Notes: generated by a model from the sequence alone, not told the origin. Counted from the first letter of the stretch, positions 18,177 through 28,049 are shown. The stretch: 64,000 nucleotides of DNA from Phycisphaerales bacterium (GCA_014238205.1 JABABM010000006.1:4303-68302); one strand, 5' to 3'. Program-made: numbers and translations.

Positions 18177-18706
18177 ACAAGCAGCCGACGATTGGAAGAG
18201 ATGACACCCAGGTGATTCCTCGCAGGCGGAGTGGGTCTCGAGCCAACAGGTGGATCATGTTCGGCATCATCGGGATCGTCGTGCTCTTCACGCTCCTCCC
18301 GATGATCAAGGCCTGGCAGTCGGTGGGCGCATTCGAACGGGAAGCCCGGGAAGCGGGCTTCACCATGAGAGAAGGTGTCTCACTGGTCGTGGAAGAGAAG
18401 ATCACGAACCCGACGTACCTGCGTGGTTATGAAACAGTTGAAATCCACCAGGGAGCCGATGCCGACATCGCCATTGCAACTGCCTCAGCCATGCTTGACG
18501 GGCGGTACGCCGGATCCGTCTCGTTTCTCGGCAAGGAGCTGACAATCCTGCCCGGGGCCGTCATCGAGGGAGACCTCAACCTTGCCGCAGCCAAGAGCGT
18601 CATCCTCCGTGGCGAGGTCCAGGGCGAGATCATCGGGAATGTCGGGCGGGTGTTTCAGCCTCAAACGGCAGATCCAGCTGCCAACGAGGAGCCTGACGAC
18701 CTATGA
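18173..18706 (+). CDS. membrane protein with bactofilin-like repeat domain
   Basis: A 177-residue protein that I cannot name. Residues 1-27 are basic and cytoplasmic, and a helix spans about 28-46. The C-terminal part has short repeated beta-strands such as LGKELTILPGAVIEGDLNLA and SVILRGEVQGEIIGNVG. This is the pattern of polymer-forming bactofilins, which assemble into filaments. The gene overlaps the YtkA-like gene by four bases (ATGA) and precedes the WXG100 gene by 36 bases, so it is either the last gene of the respiratory operon or the first of the secretion-like cluster. No oxidase function is known for such domains. Confidence 0.55.
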   Translation: MNKQPTIGRDDTQVIPRRRSGSRANRWIMFGIIGIVVLFTLLPMIKAWQSVGAFEREAREAGFTMREGVSLVVEEKITNPTYLRGYETVEIHQGADADIAIATASAMLDGRYAGSVSFLGKELTILPGAVIEGDLNLAAAKSVILRGEVQGEIIGNVGRVFQPQTADPAANEEPDDL

Positions 18707-18742
18707 TTGAGTTCGTAACTTTCCAAGGTGAAAGGAGATTCC

Positions 18743-19015
18743 ATGGCCAAGGCCATCGTCGATCCAACTGAACTACGCAAGTTCGCCAATGACCTGAAGC
18801 GATTCAGTGAAGAACTGCATACGCAGATGAACATGCTGAATACCAGGAGCCATGCACTCGGGCAGTCGTGGAAAGACCAGGAACACAGGAAGTTCCTGGA
18901 TGAGTTCGAGCAGGCACTTCGAGTCCTCCTGAAGTTCCAAGTCGTCGTGAAGGAGCACATTCCCTTCCTCCTTCGCAAAGCACAGCGAGCCGAGGATTAC
19001 CTCCAACAGCGTTGA
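18743..19015 (+). CDS. WXG100-family protein (type VII secretion substrate-like)
   Basis: A 90-residue helical protein of the length and pattern of ESAT-6/WXG100 proteins. It has two amphipathic helices joined by a turn with W43-K44-D45 in place of W-x-G, in SWKDQEHRKFLDEF, followed by the conserved hydrophobic spacing of helix 2. There is no signal peptide and no cysteine. WXG100 proteins form helical-hairpin dimers and are exported by, or guide substrates to, an FtsK/SpoIIIE ATPase. The start at 18743 is supported by AAAGGAGA at 18731-18738. An upstream ATG at 18728 would place the ribosome site inside the coding region. It is followed by the coiled-coil gene after a 17-base gap. Confidence 0.8.
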   Translation: MAKAIVDPTELRKFANDLKRFSEELHTQMNMLNTRSHALGQSWKDQEHRKFLDEFEQALRVLLKFQVVVKEHIPFLLRKAQRAEDYLQQR

Positions 19016-19032
19016 CCTCACGGAGTTCCGCC

Positions 19033-19689
19033 ATGGCCGAACAGGCCAATGTTCGTTCCATCGATTCGATAGCCGTCTTTCGGGCGGCGCTCATCAACTA
19101 CATCGAATCCATCCGCGCAACCACGAGTGAAGCCAAGAGCCATGTTCTGCGCATGCAGCACTGGGTCGGTGAAACCCAGAAGCTCGAGTGGACACGCAGG
19201 AAGAAGAAGTGCAACGAGCAACTGGCCAATGCCAGGAGCGACCTTGAACGAGCCAAGATCGCACGACCAGACGCACATCCATCCATGTTCAGCGACCAGG
19301 TCAGGGGAGTTGAGCGAGCCAAGCAGGCCCTGGCCCACAGTGAAAACAAGCTGGTGGCCATCGCTCGCTGGTCTCGTGAACTGGAACGCGAAGGCATGCT
19401 TTTCCAGGGAAGTCTGCAGCGGCTTTCACGAGTCGTCGATGGCGACCTGGAACGATGCACTGCCTGGATGGCTGCGCTGATCGAGCACCTGAATGCCTAT
19501 CTCAAGACTCCACCACCGAAACTTCCCAAGGCAGAAGCGGCTGAAATGAATCAACCAGGTGCACGGCGAGGCGGCACCGAACCGACAAGATCAACAAAGG
19601 GAGATGACGGCAATGAGCCTGACTTCGAATCGAGCCAAACTCCAACGGCTGACGAAGGACCTGACGATCAAGTGGGATCGAACGACTGA
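19033..19689 (+). CDS. coiled-coil protein of the WXG100 cluster
   Basis: A 218-residue protein of unknown function that is mostly alpha-helical. Residues about 10-165 show continuous heptad-like helix: IAVFRAALINYIESIRAT, RRKKKCNEQLANARSDLERA, VERAKQALAHSENKLVAIA. The tail (about 170-218) is disordered and rich in Pro, Gly, Asp and Glu. There is no membrane segment or signal peptide. It sits between the two WXG100-like genes, and its end overlaps the second one by 77 bases in another frame. Its position suggests a chaperone, adaptor or structural partner of the system. The start ATG 19033 removes a poor N-terminal extension and lies just after the preceding stop. Confidence 0.7.
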   Translation: MAEQANVRSIDSIAVFRAALINYIESIRATTSEAKSHVLRMQHWVGETQKLEWTRRKKKCNEQLANARSDLERAKIARPDAHPSMFSDQVRGVERAKQALAHSENKLVAIARWSRELEREGMLFQGSLQRLSRVVDGDLERCTAWMAALIEHLNAYLKTPPPKLPKAEAAEMNQPGARRGGTEPTRSTKGDDGNEPDFESSQTPTADEGPDDQVGSND

Positions 19690-19825
19690 AGACTGGAACG
19701 ATCCCATGAGCAGGCGTTTCCAGACCGAGTTCCTGGAACTTCTCCAGCGCTCCGTGGTCGCATCATCCGAGGCGATGGACACCATGAACGAAGTCCTCAT
19801 GCGTGCCCAGCGGGATTGCGAGTGA
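19613..19825 (+). CDS. second small WXG100-like protein
   Basis: A 70-residue helical protein with a W28-N29-D30 motif between two helices, in EDWNDPMSRRFQTEFLELLQ, closely matching the W-K-D pattern of the upstream WXG100 protein. Its first helix is about 15 residues shorter than usual. The start at 19613 has AAGGGAG about ten bases upstream; ATG 19604 would add three residues. The first 77 bases overlap the coiled-coil gene in a different reading frame, implying coupled translation. It could be the partner subunit in a WXG100 heterodimer, as EsxA/EsxB are, but this is inference. Its small size makes it easy to miss in automated annotation. Confidence 0.68.
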   Translation: MSLTSNRAKLQRLTKDLTIKWDRTTEDWNDPMSRRFQTEFLELLQRSVVASSEAMDTMNEVLMRAQRDCE

Positions 19826-19900
19826 CCCCCCCTCTGACCCTACAATGAAGCAGGAGGCCGCCGCATCACGGGGCCTAGGGGATCAAGAACAACGACCACG

Positions 19901-22900
19901 ATGAACGACTCCCATTCACCCAGCCATGCTGCAGCACTGATCGAGCAACTTCGCTCGCTGGTCAATCGGACCACGACCATGATCTCGAAGGCTGACGAGG
20001 ATCTCTCGTCGATCACTTCGAAGGCTGATGAGAAACGTACCGAAGAAACAACCGCGTTGGAGGAACGCAACACCGAGGCCAGGGAAACCGAGGAGGGGCG
20101 ACATGAGTCCGCCATGACCTCTCTTCAGCAGGAAGTGCAGGAACGCATTGCCCATGCCAAGGAGCAGTATGAAGGCCGCAAGAGTGAAATCAACGAAGAA
20201 GCCGACCAGATGCAGAGCTCGGCTCGAAAGAATCTCAGCGAGCAGGAATGGCTGGCCGAGAGTGTCTTCGAAGCAACCGGCAGCGAACCACGCAAGCGAC
20301 TTGAACTGACTCGAAGGGAAATCAACAGGTACCTTGAACGCCTCGACCAGTTCGAGGAGTCCGAGGCGAAGTTCCGGACACGATGCAAGATGACCTGCGC
20401 GGATGCATCCTCACAACCATCGATCGCCGAAACAAGCAGCGATCTCGAGGATGCACTTGCCTCGATCGGTTCACAGATCGATGTCTGCCAGAACGCTCTC
20501 CGATCGCTCTTCCGACTTCCCGCTCCTCGATGCTTCATCGGTCCGGTGCCGCTGCTGCTGATTCTCCTTGGTGAAGTTCTTGCATGGGCTGGCTTGACTG
20601 CCTATTTCATGCTGTCTGAGCAACAGGAGTTTCTTGATGCCGCGACGGGGTCTCTCTGGTGGAGCCTGCTGAGCCCTGCCGCTGTTCTCATTGCCCTGCT
20701 CCTTGTCAAGCAGATCGCACTCAGGCAGTACCGGTCGCGAAGAAACGTCGTGGCTGAAGAAATCGCCAGGGCTCGAGCCATGTGCGATGACATTGATCGT
20801 GTCGGGGAAGAACAGTGCAACATCGAGGAAGACGCACATCGGAACAAGCGGGACCGGGAACTGAAGCAGGCCAGGGAGACGATCGCCCCGAAGCTTGAAC
20901 AGATCTCACCTCGCCGCGAACGACGACATGAGAAACTCGAGGAGAACTACAAGGAACTTCTTGAGAAGATCAATGAACGCCAGCGGGAGAAGGTCGAGGA
21001 GGAGACTCGGCAACACGACGACATCGTCGGCGTACTGGATGCCGAGGAAGCGGATGCTCGAAGTGCGATCGAATCTTCCTGGAACAGTACTACTGATGCG
21101 GCAAGGACGTCGCATGCGTCCACGGAAGATGAACTCAAGTCCCGCTGGAACGAAGGCACATCGTATTTCCGTGAAGCGATGGATGCGATCGACATCATGT
21201 CCAGGGAGTGCATTCCCGACTGGGACGATGCATCCTGGTCGGACTTCAAGGGCAGGGACACTTTCAATGGACTGATCCAATATGGAAGTTACGACGTCGA
21301 CATGAGCACACTGGACGAGGCAGGCATGCCGCCTCCGGATCGCTTCCCCTGGCCCATGGAAGACAGGTTCACCATGCCGGCCATGCTTCACCTTCCACAT
21401 TCCGGGTCGCTCTACCTGGAGTTCTCGGAGCATGGCAGGGAGCAGGCCGTTCGAGTCCTGCAGGCCTCAATGCTGCGAATGCTTGCATCGATGCCTGCAG
21501 GAAAGATCCGTTTCACCGTGATCGACCCTGTTGGACTTGGGCAGAACTTCGCCGGGTTCATGCACCTGGCCGATCACGAGGAAGGTCGCATCCTCGAGAA
21601 GATCTGGACCGAGTCCCGGCATATCGAGCAGCAGTTGATGGACTTGTCGGAGCACATGGAGACCGTGATCCAGACCTACCTCCGCAACGAGTACGAAACA
21701 ATCGACGAGTACAACATCGCAGCCGGGGAAATTGCCGAACCTTACAGGTACCTCGTAATCGCCGACCTGCCGGTAAACCTCACCGAAACTGCTGGCAAAC
21801 GACTGTCGAGCATCATGCAGACCGGCGCTCGGTGCGGGGTCTACACCCTTGTCGCCTGCGATGCGAGGCAGAACCTGCCCAGAGACGTCCTGCGTGAAGA
21901 TCTCGTGGAGCACAGTGACGTCATCCAGATCGGCGATGGAGGCTGCAAAGCTGCGGATGCCGCCTTGCAACCATTCACGTTGGAACTTGACACACCTCCC
22001 GGGGATGAACAACTGACCAGGATCGTCAAGGCTGCCGGAGATGCCGCGGAACAATCCCGCCGTGTCGAAGTACCCTTCAACATGATCGCCCCGCCTCCCG
22101 AGGAGTACTGGACAGGATCAACCGCCAAGGAGATCCGCGTCCCACTTGGACAGACCGGCGCCACGAGGCACCAGAACCTCGTGCTTGGCCGGGGCACTTC
22201 CCAGCATGCACTCGTTGCAGGCAAGACGGGTTCCGGTAAATCGACGCTGCTGCATGTGCTGATTACGAACCTTGCACTCTGGTACAGCCCGGACGAGATC
22301 GAGTTCCACCTCGTCGACTTCAAGAAGGGCGTGGAGTTCAAGACCTATGCCGAACACGGGCTCCCCCATGCCCGGGTCATCGCGATTGAAAGCGATCGGG
22401 AGTTCGGACTCAGCGTCCTTCAGCGGATTGACCGTGAACTGAAGGAGCGAGGGGAGCGATTCCGCGATCTTGGCGTCCAGGATCTTGCCTCGTTCAGGTC
22501 AAATACGGGCGAATCCTTGCCACGAGTGCTGCTTGTCGTCGATGAATTCCAGGAGCTTTTCGTAGACGACGACAAGTTGTCACAGGATGCCGCACTCCTG
22601 CTCGACCGCATCGTGCGGCAGGGTCGTGCATTCGGCATTCACGCACTGCTTGGCTCACAGACACTCGATGGCTCCTATTCTCTGGCAAGAAGCACCCTCG
22701 GACAGATGGGCGTGCGGATTGCCCTGCAATGCACCGAGGCGGATTCCTACCTCATCCTCAGCGAAGAGAATGCGGCAGCAAGGCTCCTGGAGCGACCTGG
22801 CGAAGCAATCTACAACGACGCCGGGGGGAAGGTCGAGGGAAACAACTCCTTCCAGGTCTGCTGGCTTGATGACTCGGTACGGGACCACTATCTCGACGTG

Positions 22901-23830
22901 GTCCACTCCCTTGTAAAGGAACGGAACCTGGACCTTCCGACCCCCTTCGTCTTTGAAGGAAACATCCCGGCTGATCTGACCGAGTGCCGACTGCTTGAAA
23001 CCGCCCTCGCAGAACAGCCGACACATACACCTGCTTCGATCAACTGCTGGGCCGGCGATGCCATCGCCATCAAGGACCCAACGGCCTTCACACTCCAGTT
23101 GCAGAGTGGCTCGAACCTCATGGTCGTCGGCCAACGCGAAGAGTCTGCAACAGCGCTCTTCATGGCATCGATGCTCTCGGCTGCGGCACAATCACCACCA
23201 GTGGCTTCAACCGGCGAGCCTGGAGTGCGATTCGTCATACTCGACGGGCTTGCCTCCGATTCCGATCTCCATGGCCGACTCGAATCCCTGGGAACAAGCC
23301 TGCCCTACGCCTGTACGGCTGGGACACATCGGGAGTCCAGGGAGATCCTGAACGAACTTGGCGCTATTCTCGAGGAACGCAGGTCCACCGGCGAAGCCTC
23401 CGGGCCGAGGACCATCGTGATCCTTCATGGGCTGCACAGGCTCAGGGAACTTCGAAGACCGGAAGATGACTTCTCCTTCTCGATGCGTGATGAAAATGAA
23501 CCTGCCAGCCCCCATGCCATCCTGATCGAACTTCTCAAGGATGGACCGGCACTTGGCATCCATGTTCTCACCTGGGTCGATACGCTGAACAACCTCAACA
23601 GGACACTCGATCGAAGCAGCCAGCGGGAATTCGAGATGCGAATCCTCTACCAGATGAGTGCAAACGATTCATCACAATTGATTGATTCACCTGCTGCAGG
23701 CGGTCTTGGGCTCCAGCGAACCCTGTTCTGCAGTGAAGATACTGGAACCGAGGAAAAGTACAGGCCCTGGGCCATGCCCGAAGAGGCCTGGCTGAATGCT
23801 GCGGTCGAACGACTTCGTACACGGCCCTGA
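19901..23830 (+). CDS. FtsK/EssC-like ATPase with coiled coils, core of a type VII-like system
   Basis: A 1309-residue membrane ATPase. Residues 20-200 are charged coiled coil. Two helices at about 212-237 and 252-272 anchor it, and a second coiled coil runs about 280-410. Three FtsK/SpoIIIE-like ATPase domains follow. The middle one is intact, with Walker A GKTGSGKST (774-782), Walker B VVDEF (D881, E882), and an LLGSQTLDG sensor. The first lacks a P-loop, and the third has a degenerate one (GQREESAT, from 1077). In EssC/EccC of Firmicutes and Actinobacteria the chain also has tandem ATPase domains that push WXG100 proteins across the membrane. The FHA domains of EssC are absent here; coiled coils replace them. 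The start is the first ATG after the gap. Confidence 0.85.
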   Translation: MNDSHSPSHAAALIEQLRSLVNRTTTMISKADEDLSSITSKADEKRTEETTALEERNTEARETEEGRHESAMTSLQQEVQERIAHAKEQYEGRKSEINEEADQMQSSARKNLSEQEWLAESVFEATGSEPRKRLELTRREINRYLERLDQFEESEAKFRTRCKMTCADASSQPSIAETSSDLEDALASIGSQIDVCQNALRSLFRLPAPRCFIGPVPLLLILLGEVLAWAGLTAYFMLSEQQEFLDAATGSLWWSLLSPAAVLIALLLVKQIALRQYRSRRNVVAEEIARARAMCDDIDRVGEEQCNIEEDAHRNKRDRELKQARETIAPKLEQISPRRERRHEKLEENYKELLEKINERQREKVEEETRQHDDIVGVLDAEEADARSAIESSWNSTTDAARTSHASTEDELKSRWNEGTSYFREAMDAIDIMSRECIPDWDDASWSDFKGRDTFNGLIQYGSYDVDMSTLDEAGMPPPDRFPWPMEDRFTMPAMLHLPHSGSLYLEFSEHGREQAVRVLQASMLRMLASMPAGKIRFTVIDPVGLGQNFAGFMHLADHEEGRILEKIWTESRHIEQQLMDLSEHMETVIQTYLRNEYETIDEYNIAAGEIAEPYRYLVIADLPVNLTETAGKRLSSIMQTGARCGVYTLVACDARQNLPRDVLREDLVEHSDVIQIGDGGCKAADAALQPFTLELDTPPGDEQLTRIVKAAGDAAEQSRRVEVPFNMIAPPPEEYWTGSTAKEIRVPLGQTGATRHQNLVLGRGTSQHALVAGKTGSGKSTLLHVLITNLALWYSPDEIEFHLVDFKKGVEFKTYAEHGLPHARVIAIESDREFGLSVLQRIDRELKERGERFRDLGVQDLASFRSNTGESLPRVLLVVDEFQELFVDDDKLSQDAALLLDRIVRQGRAFGIHALLGSQTLDGSYSLARSTLGQMGVRIALQCTEADSYLILSEENAAARLLERPGEAIYNDAGGKVEGNNSFQVCWLDDSVRDHYLDVVHSLVKERNLDLPTPFVFEGNIPADLTECRLLETALAEQPTHTPASINCWAGDAIAIKDPTAFTLQLQSGSNLMVVGQREESATALFMASMLSAAAQSPPVASTGEPGVRFVILDGLASDSDLHGRLESLGTSLPYACTAGTHRESREILNELGAILEERRSTGEASGPRTIVILHGLHRLRELRRPEDDFSFSMRDENEPASPHAILIELLKDGPALGIHVLTWVDTLNNLNRTLDRSSQREFEMRILYQMSANDSSQLIDSPAAGGLGLQRTLFCSEDTGTEEKYRPWAMPEEAWLNAAVERLRTRP

Positions 23831-23852
23831 TCCCAGTACCATGGAGACACCC

Positions 23853-23926
<74 letters not shown>

Positions 23927-23959
23927 TTCCACGGGTCCACGGAAGAACGAGGGGAACCC

Positions 23960-26533
23960 ATGAAGCAAGCGGTGGCCCTGACCATCCTGGCATGTACGAC
24001 ATGTGTCTTCGGCAACAATGACGAGACATGGTGGTCGTGCATCGCACTTGAGAAACCAGCCGTACCTGGATCGAACATGGACGAGCACCCCATCGATCGG
24101 TTCCTCGCCATCGAGATGGAGTCCCTCGGGCTGACCCCATCCAATGAAGCCGACGCTCGTACCCTTGTACGCCGTGCAACGTATGACCTGACCGGCCTCC
24201 CGGCTTCACTTGAGTCGATCAAGGACTTTGAAGACGATGATGATGCAACCGCTTGGAACGCATGCATCGAACGACTTCTCGAGTCCGAGCAGTACGGGGT
24301 CAAGTGGGGAAGGCACTGGCTTGACCTGGTCCGCTGGGCAGAGACGAACTCCTTCGAACGCGACAGTCGCAAACCAGCCGCATGGCGGTACCGCGACTGG
24401 GTGATTGATGCCTTCAATTCGGACATGCCCTATGACCGCTTCATTCTCGAGCAACTGGCTGGAGATGAACTTCCAGACCGATCCCTTTCGTCGATGATCG
24501 CCACCGGGTACTACAGGCTCGGCATCTGGGATGACGAGCCGACTGACATTCCGCTTGCACAATACGACGACCTTGACGGGATTCTCGACACCACCTCACG
24601 AGTGATGCTTGGAATGTCCATGGGCTGCGCCAGGTGCCATGACCACAAGAAGGATCCAATACCCCAGGTCGATTACTATCGAATGCTGGCCTTCTTTCAC
24701 GGCATCACACCGTACAAGTCGACCCCCGGAAACTCGATCCAGGAGATTGACTTCCTCAAGACGGTTCCGAACAACCTCGACAACCCGGACATCGATCTCC
24801 ACCGCGAGCAGGCCTGGAACGAGGAACGCACCCGACTTGCCAACTCGATCATCGAGTCACATGCAGGCATTGTGAACTCGCCGGCGCCGCCCGTGGAACG
24901 AAATGGGCTGATCCTTGCCCTCGAGGATGGCTCACGGGAAATCGAAACCCCGGTTGCCGATGATTTCACCGTCGAGTTCCAGTTCAAGACCACTGAAGAG
25001 TGCCCGGGAGATCATCATCGAAACTGGTGGACCGGCAGCGGACTGATCAGCGCCGAGGTCCCGGGAATCGTCAATGACTGGGGCATCACGCTCCAGGGCA
25101 ACGGATACATCGTTGCCGGCACGGGAAATCCGGAGCGAAGCATCTCCTCCGCCGGCGGGTACAACGATGGGAGATGGCACCACGTGGCCTTTGCCCGTGA
25201 TCGCGAATCCGGGATCTTCACCCTGTACATCGATGGTGAACCCGTTGCCTCGGAAACAGGATCGCAGGAACCACTGGATGCGTCACCTGTTGTCCTGGTA
25301 GGCGAGCTGTTGCCTGGACGGAACGTCTTCAAGGGAGCAATACGTGACGTTCGATTCTGGGATCGCGTGCTCCCTCATCGGGGAATCGTCGACCTGGCCC
25401 TGGGACTCTCCCCCCTCCCCTCCGCCCCCGGATATCCAGAGTACGAAGTACTCGTCGAAAAGTTCATGGAGCTCCATCGCCCTGTTCCACTGACGACGGA
25501 TGTCCTGTGTGTCATGGAACCGGATACAACGCCTCCAGAAACCCGAGTGCTTGACCGGGGAAACCCGGCTGCGCAACTGGAAGTCGTTGAAGTCGGGTTC
25601 CCCGGCATGCTCGGTGGAGGAGAACCCGGGTCGATCAAACCAACCGATGAATCCTCTGGACGAAGACTTGCATTGGCTCGGTGGATCAGCGATCCGAACA
25701 ATATTCGCACAAGCCGGGTGCTCGTAAATCGCATCTGGCAGCACCATTTCGGTACCGGGCTCGTCCCGACCCCCAATGACTTCGGCATGCTGGGACTTCC
25801 TCCGACACACCCGGCGCTGCTCGACTGGCTGGCCTGCGAGTTCATCGAGCGTGGCATGTCCATCAAGGAGATGCACCGCCTGATCATGACTTCCAAGGCA
25901 TACAGACGATCGGGAAGCCCAGTAGGTGATGCACGTTCTCGAGACCCGCTCAATATCGCTCTCAGCTGGTACCCGATGCAACGACTGACCGCCGAAGAAC
26001 TGCGTGACTCCCTTCTTGCAGTCAATGGAACATTGAACCTGGAACTTGGGGGGCCATAGATCTATTCGAAGATGCCTGCAGAGGTGCTCGCGACGTCATC
26101 GAGACCAGATGCGGCATGGGGCCACTCCACGCCTGAACAGGCAGCACGCCGTTCCGTCTACATCCACTTGAAGCGATCGCTCCTGGACCCGATGCTGACT
26201 GCATTCGACCTGGCCGATACTGATTCGACCTGCCCCGTCCGGTTCGTCACCTCGCAGCCCACCCAGGCCCTGACGATGCTCAACAGCGATTTCATCAACA
26301 CCCAGGCTCACCTGCTGGCCGACAGGCTCCGGGCTGAATACAGCACCTCCGAAGAACGTGTCACGGGAGGCATCGAACTGGCTCTCTGCCGCACAGCGAA
26401 CATGACCGAGGTCCGGCAGGGGCTTCTGCTCCTTGAGGAATTCCAGGAAGCCGACGGCCTTGACCCGGGACTTGCTCTCGATCGATACTGCCTCCTCCTG
26501 CTGAACCTCAACGAGTTCATCTACGTAGATTGA
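23960..26533 (+). pseudogene. DUF1549-LamG-DUF1553 secreted protein interrupted by an in-frame TAG
   Basis: A planctomycete-type secreted protein of about 857 codons if read through. The signal peptide ends near CVFGN. DUF1549 (about 45-255) includes the CARCHDHK motif, which could bind haem c. A LamG/concanavalin-like insert (about 325-490) has GRWHHVAFARDR and FTLYIDGEPVAS. DUF1553 follows, with ARWISDPNN and RVLVNRIWQHHFG. A TAG at 26057-26059 stops the frame at LELGGP, exactly where relatives continue with Ser-Val/Ile-(Tyr/Phe). Four codons later the same frame resumes with MPAEVLATSSRPDAAWG, so there is no frameshift, only one base change such as TCG to TAG. The remaining 157 codons look fully conserved. 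Either a recent nonsense mutation, a sequencing error, or read-through explains it. Confidence 0.82.
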
Positions 26534-28020
26534 CCATCCAGATGCATGATCCAGCTGACACACCCCGCAATACCTTCTGTGGACGAACCCGCAGGGAGTT
26601 TCTCTGGGATACCGGGGGAGCATTTACCTCCGTTGCGCTTGCAGGGCTGCTGAGTTCGGATGGCTTCCTCGGCGGGCGAGCCCTGGCGGCTGATGGAATT
26701 ACGCCGATGGTCAATCCACTGGCTCCGAAGCCTCCACTGATCGCACCAAAAGCCAAGTCCGTCATCTTCCTCTTCATGTACGGCGGCCCGAGCCAGGTGG
26801 ATACATTCGACTACAAGCCCCGCCTGTACAACCTCGATGGCAAGACCATCGATGTCCAGACCAAGGGGCGAGGCGGTACGAAGAGCCAGGGACGTGTTGT
26901 AGGACCGAAGTGGAACTTCAAGCAGTACGGTGAATGTGGCAAGTACGTCTCGGACCTGTTCCCACACCTGGCTCATCACGTCGATGACATGGCCTTCATC
27001 CACTCGATGTATGCCGAATCTCCACTCCACGGCTCGGCCATGCTCATGATGAACTCGGGAAGAGTGCTCAGTGGAAGCCCTGCACTTGGTTCCTGGGTGA
27101 ATTACGGACTTGGATCGGTCAATGAGAATCTGCCCGGGTTCGTCGTCATGCTCGATGAAACCGGCGGCCCCATTTCTGGGGCCAAGAACTGGAGCAGCGG
27201 CTTCATGCCAGCCACCTACCAGGGGACGGTACTGCGACCTCACGGCTCCCCCATCCTCGACCTGAAGCGACCAGAAGGCATGAGCATGCAGGAGCAGCGA
27301 CGCCTGCTTGATCATCTGCAGTCCATGAACCAGGAGCATCTGCTCGATCGCAGCGGAGATCCGGCGCTCGCTTCGCGGATCTCCACGTATGAACTGGCCT
27401 TCAGGATGCAGCAGCATGCTCCCGAAGCCGTCGATCTCGACATGGAGACCCAGGAGACCAGGAACCTGTACGGAATGGACCGGGAACGAACTCGACCGTT
27501 CGGGCGCAAGTGCCTGCTTGCACGACGCCTTGTCGAACGAGGCGTTCGGTTCGTCCAGATCTACTCCGGGGGAAACCACAATGACGCGAACTGGGATGCC
27601 CACGGAGATCTCGTGAAGAATCACGAGTTCCATGCCGGTAACACCGATCTTCCCATTGCGGGGCTGCTCTCAGATCTGAAGCGACGTGGAATGCTTGACG
27701 AGACCCTGGTCGTGTGGGGCGGCGAGTTCGGCAGGCAACCCACCGCTGAATATGCAGAAGGCACTGGACGTGATCACAACTCCGCCGGGTTCACCATGTG
27801 GATGGCAGGAGGAGGGATCAAGGGAGGAATCAGCATCGGCACCACTGACGAGTTGGGCAACCGCGCCGTGGAATCGCCATTCCACGTACGGAACCTGCAT
27901 GCAACGATTCTTCATCAGCTCGGCCTTGACCCCAATGCACTGACCTACTTCCATGCCGGACTGGATCAGAAACTGGTTGGTGTCGAAGGCGCCGAACCGA
28001 TCTACGATCTCCTGGCCTGA
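26530..28020 (+). CDS. DUF1501 protein with Tat signal
   Basis: A 496-residue sulfatase-like DUF1501 protein, the usual neighbour of DUF1549/DUF1553 genes in planctomycetes. The N-terminus has a twin-arginine signal, RTRREFLW, followed by a hydrophobic stretch ending ALAADG, so it is exported folded. The family pattern is clear: FLFMYGGPSQVDTFDYKP, AFIHSMYAESPLHG, VWGGEFGRQPTAE, and RDHNSAGFTMWMAGGGIKGG. Its substrate is unknown. Members are thought to act with their DUF1553 partners in polysaccharide use. The start is uncertain: TTG 26530 overlaps the preceding stop (TTGA), and ATG 26542 also works. The message is presumably shared with the interrupted gene upstream. Confidence 0.9.
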   Translation: MTIQMHDPADTPRNTFCGRTRREFLWDTGGAFTSVALAGLLSSDGFLGGRALAADGITPMVNPLAPKPPLIAPKAKSVIFLFMYGGPSQVDTFDYKPRLYNLDGKTIDVQTKGRGGTKSQGRVVGPKWNFKQYGECGKYVSDLFPHLAHHVDDMAFIHSMYAESPLHGSAMLMMNSGRVLSGSPALGSWVNYGLGSVNENLPGFVVMLDETGGPISGAKNWSSGFMPATYQGTVLRPHGSPILDLKRPEGMSMQEQRRLLDHLQSMNQEHLLDRSGDPALASRISTYELAFRMQQHAPEAVDLDMETQETRNLYGMDRERTRPFGRKCLLARRLVERGVRFVQIYSGGNHNDANWDAHGDLVKNHEFHAGNTDLPIAGLLSDLKRRGMLDETLVVWGGEFGRQPTAEYAEGTGRDHNSAGFTMWMAGGGIKGGISIGTTDELGNRAVESPFHVRNLHATILHQLGLDPNALTYFHAGLDQKLVGVEGAEPIYDLLA

Positions 28021-28049
28021 TATCCACACACACTTCCTGGACCCCCCAC

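Noticed and set aside
26041-26090. A frameshift in the DUF1549/DUF1553 gene.
   Set aside because: The downstream conserved sequence is in the same frame as the upstream part, with only the TAG between. A frameshift is not needed.
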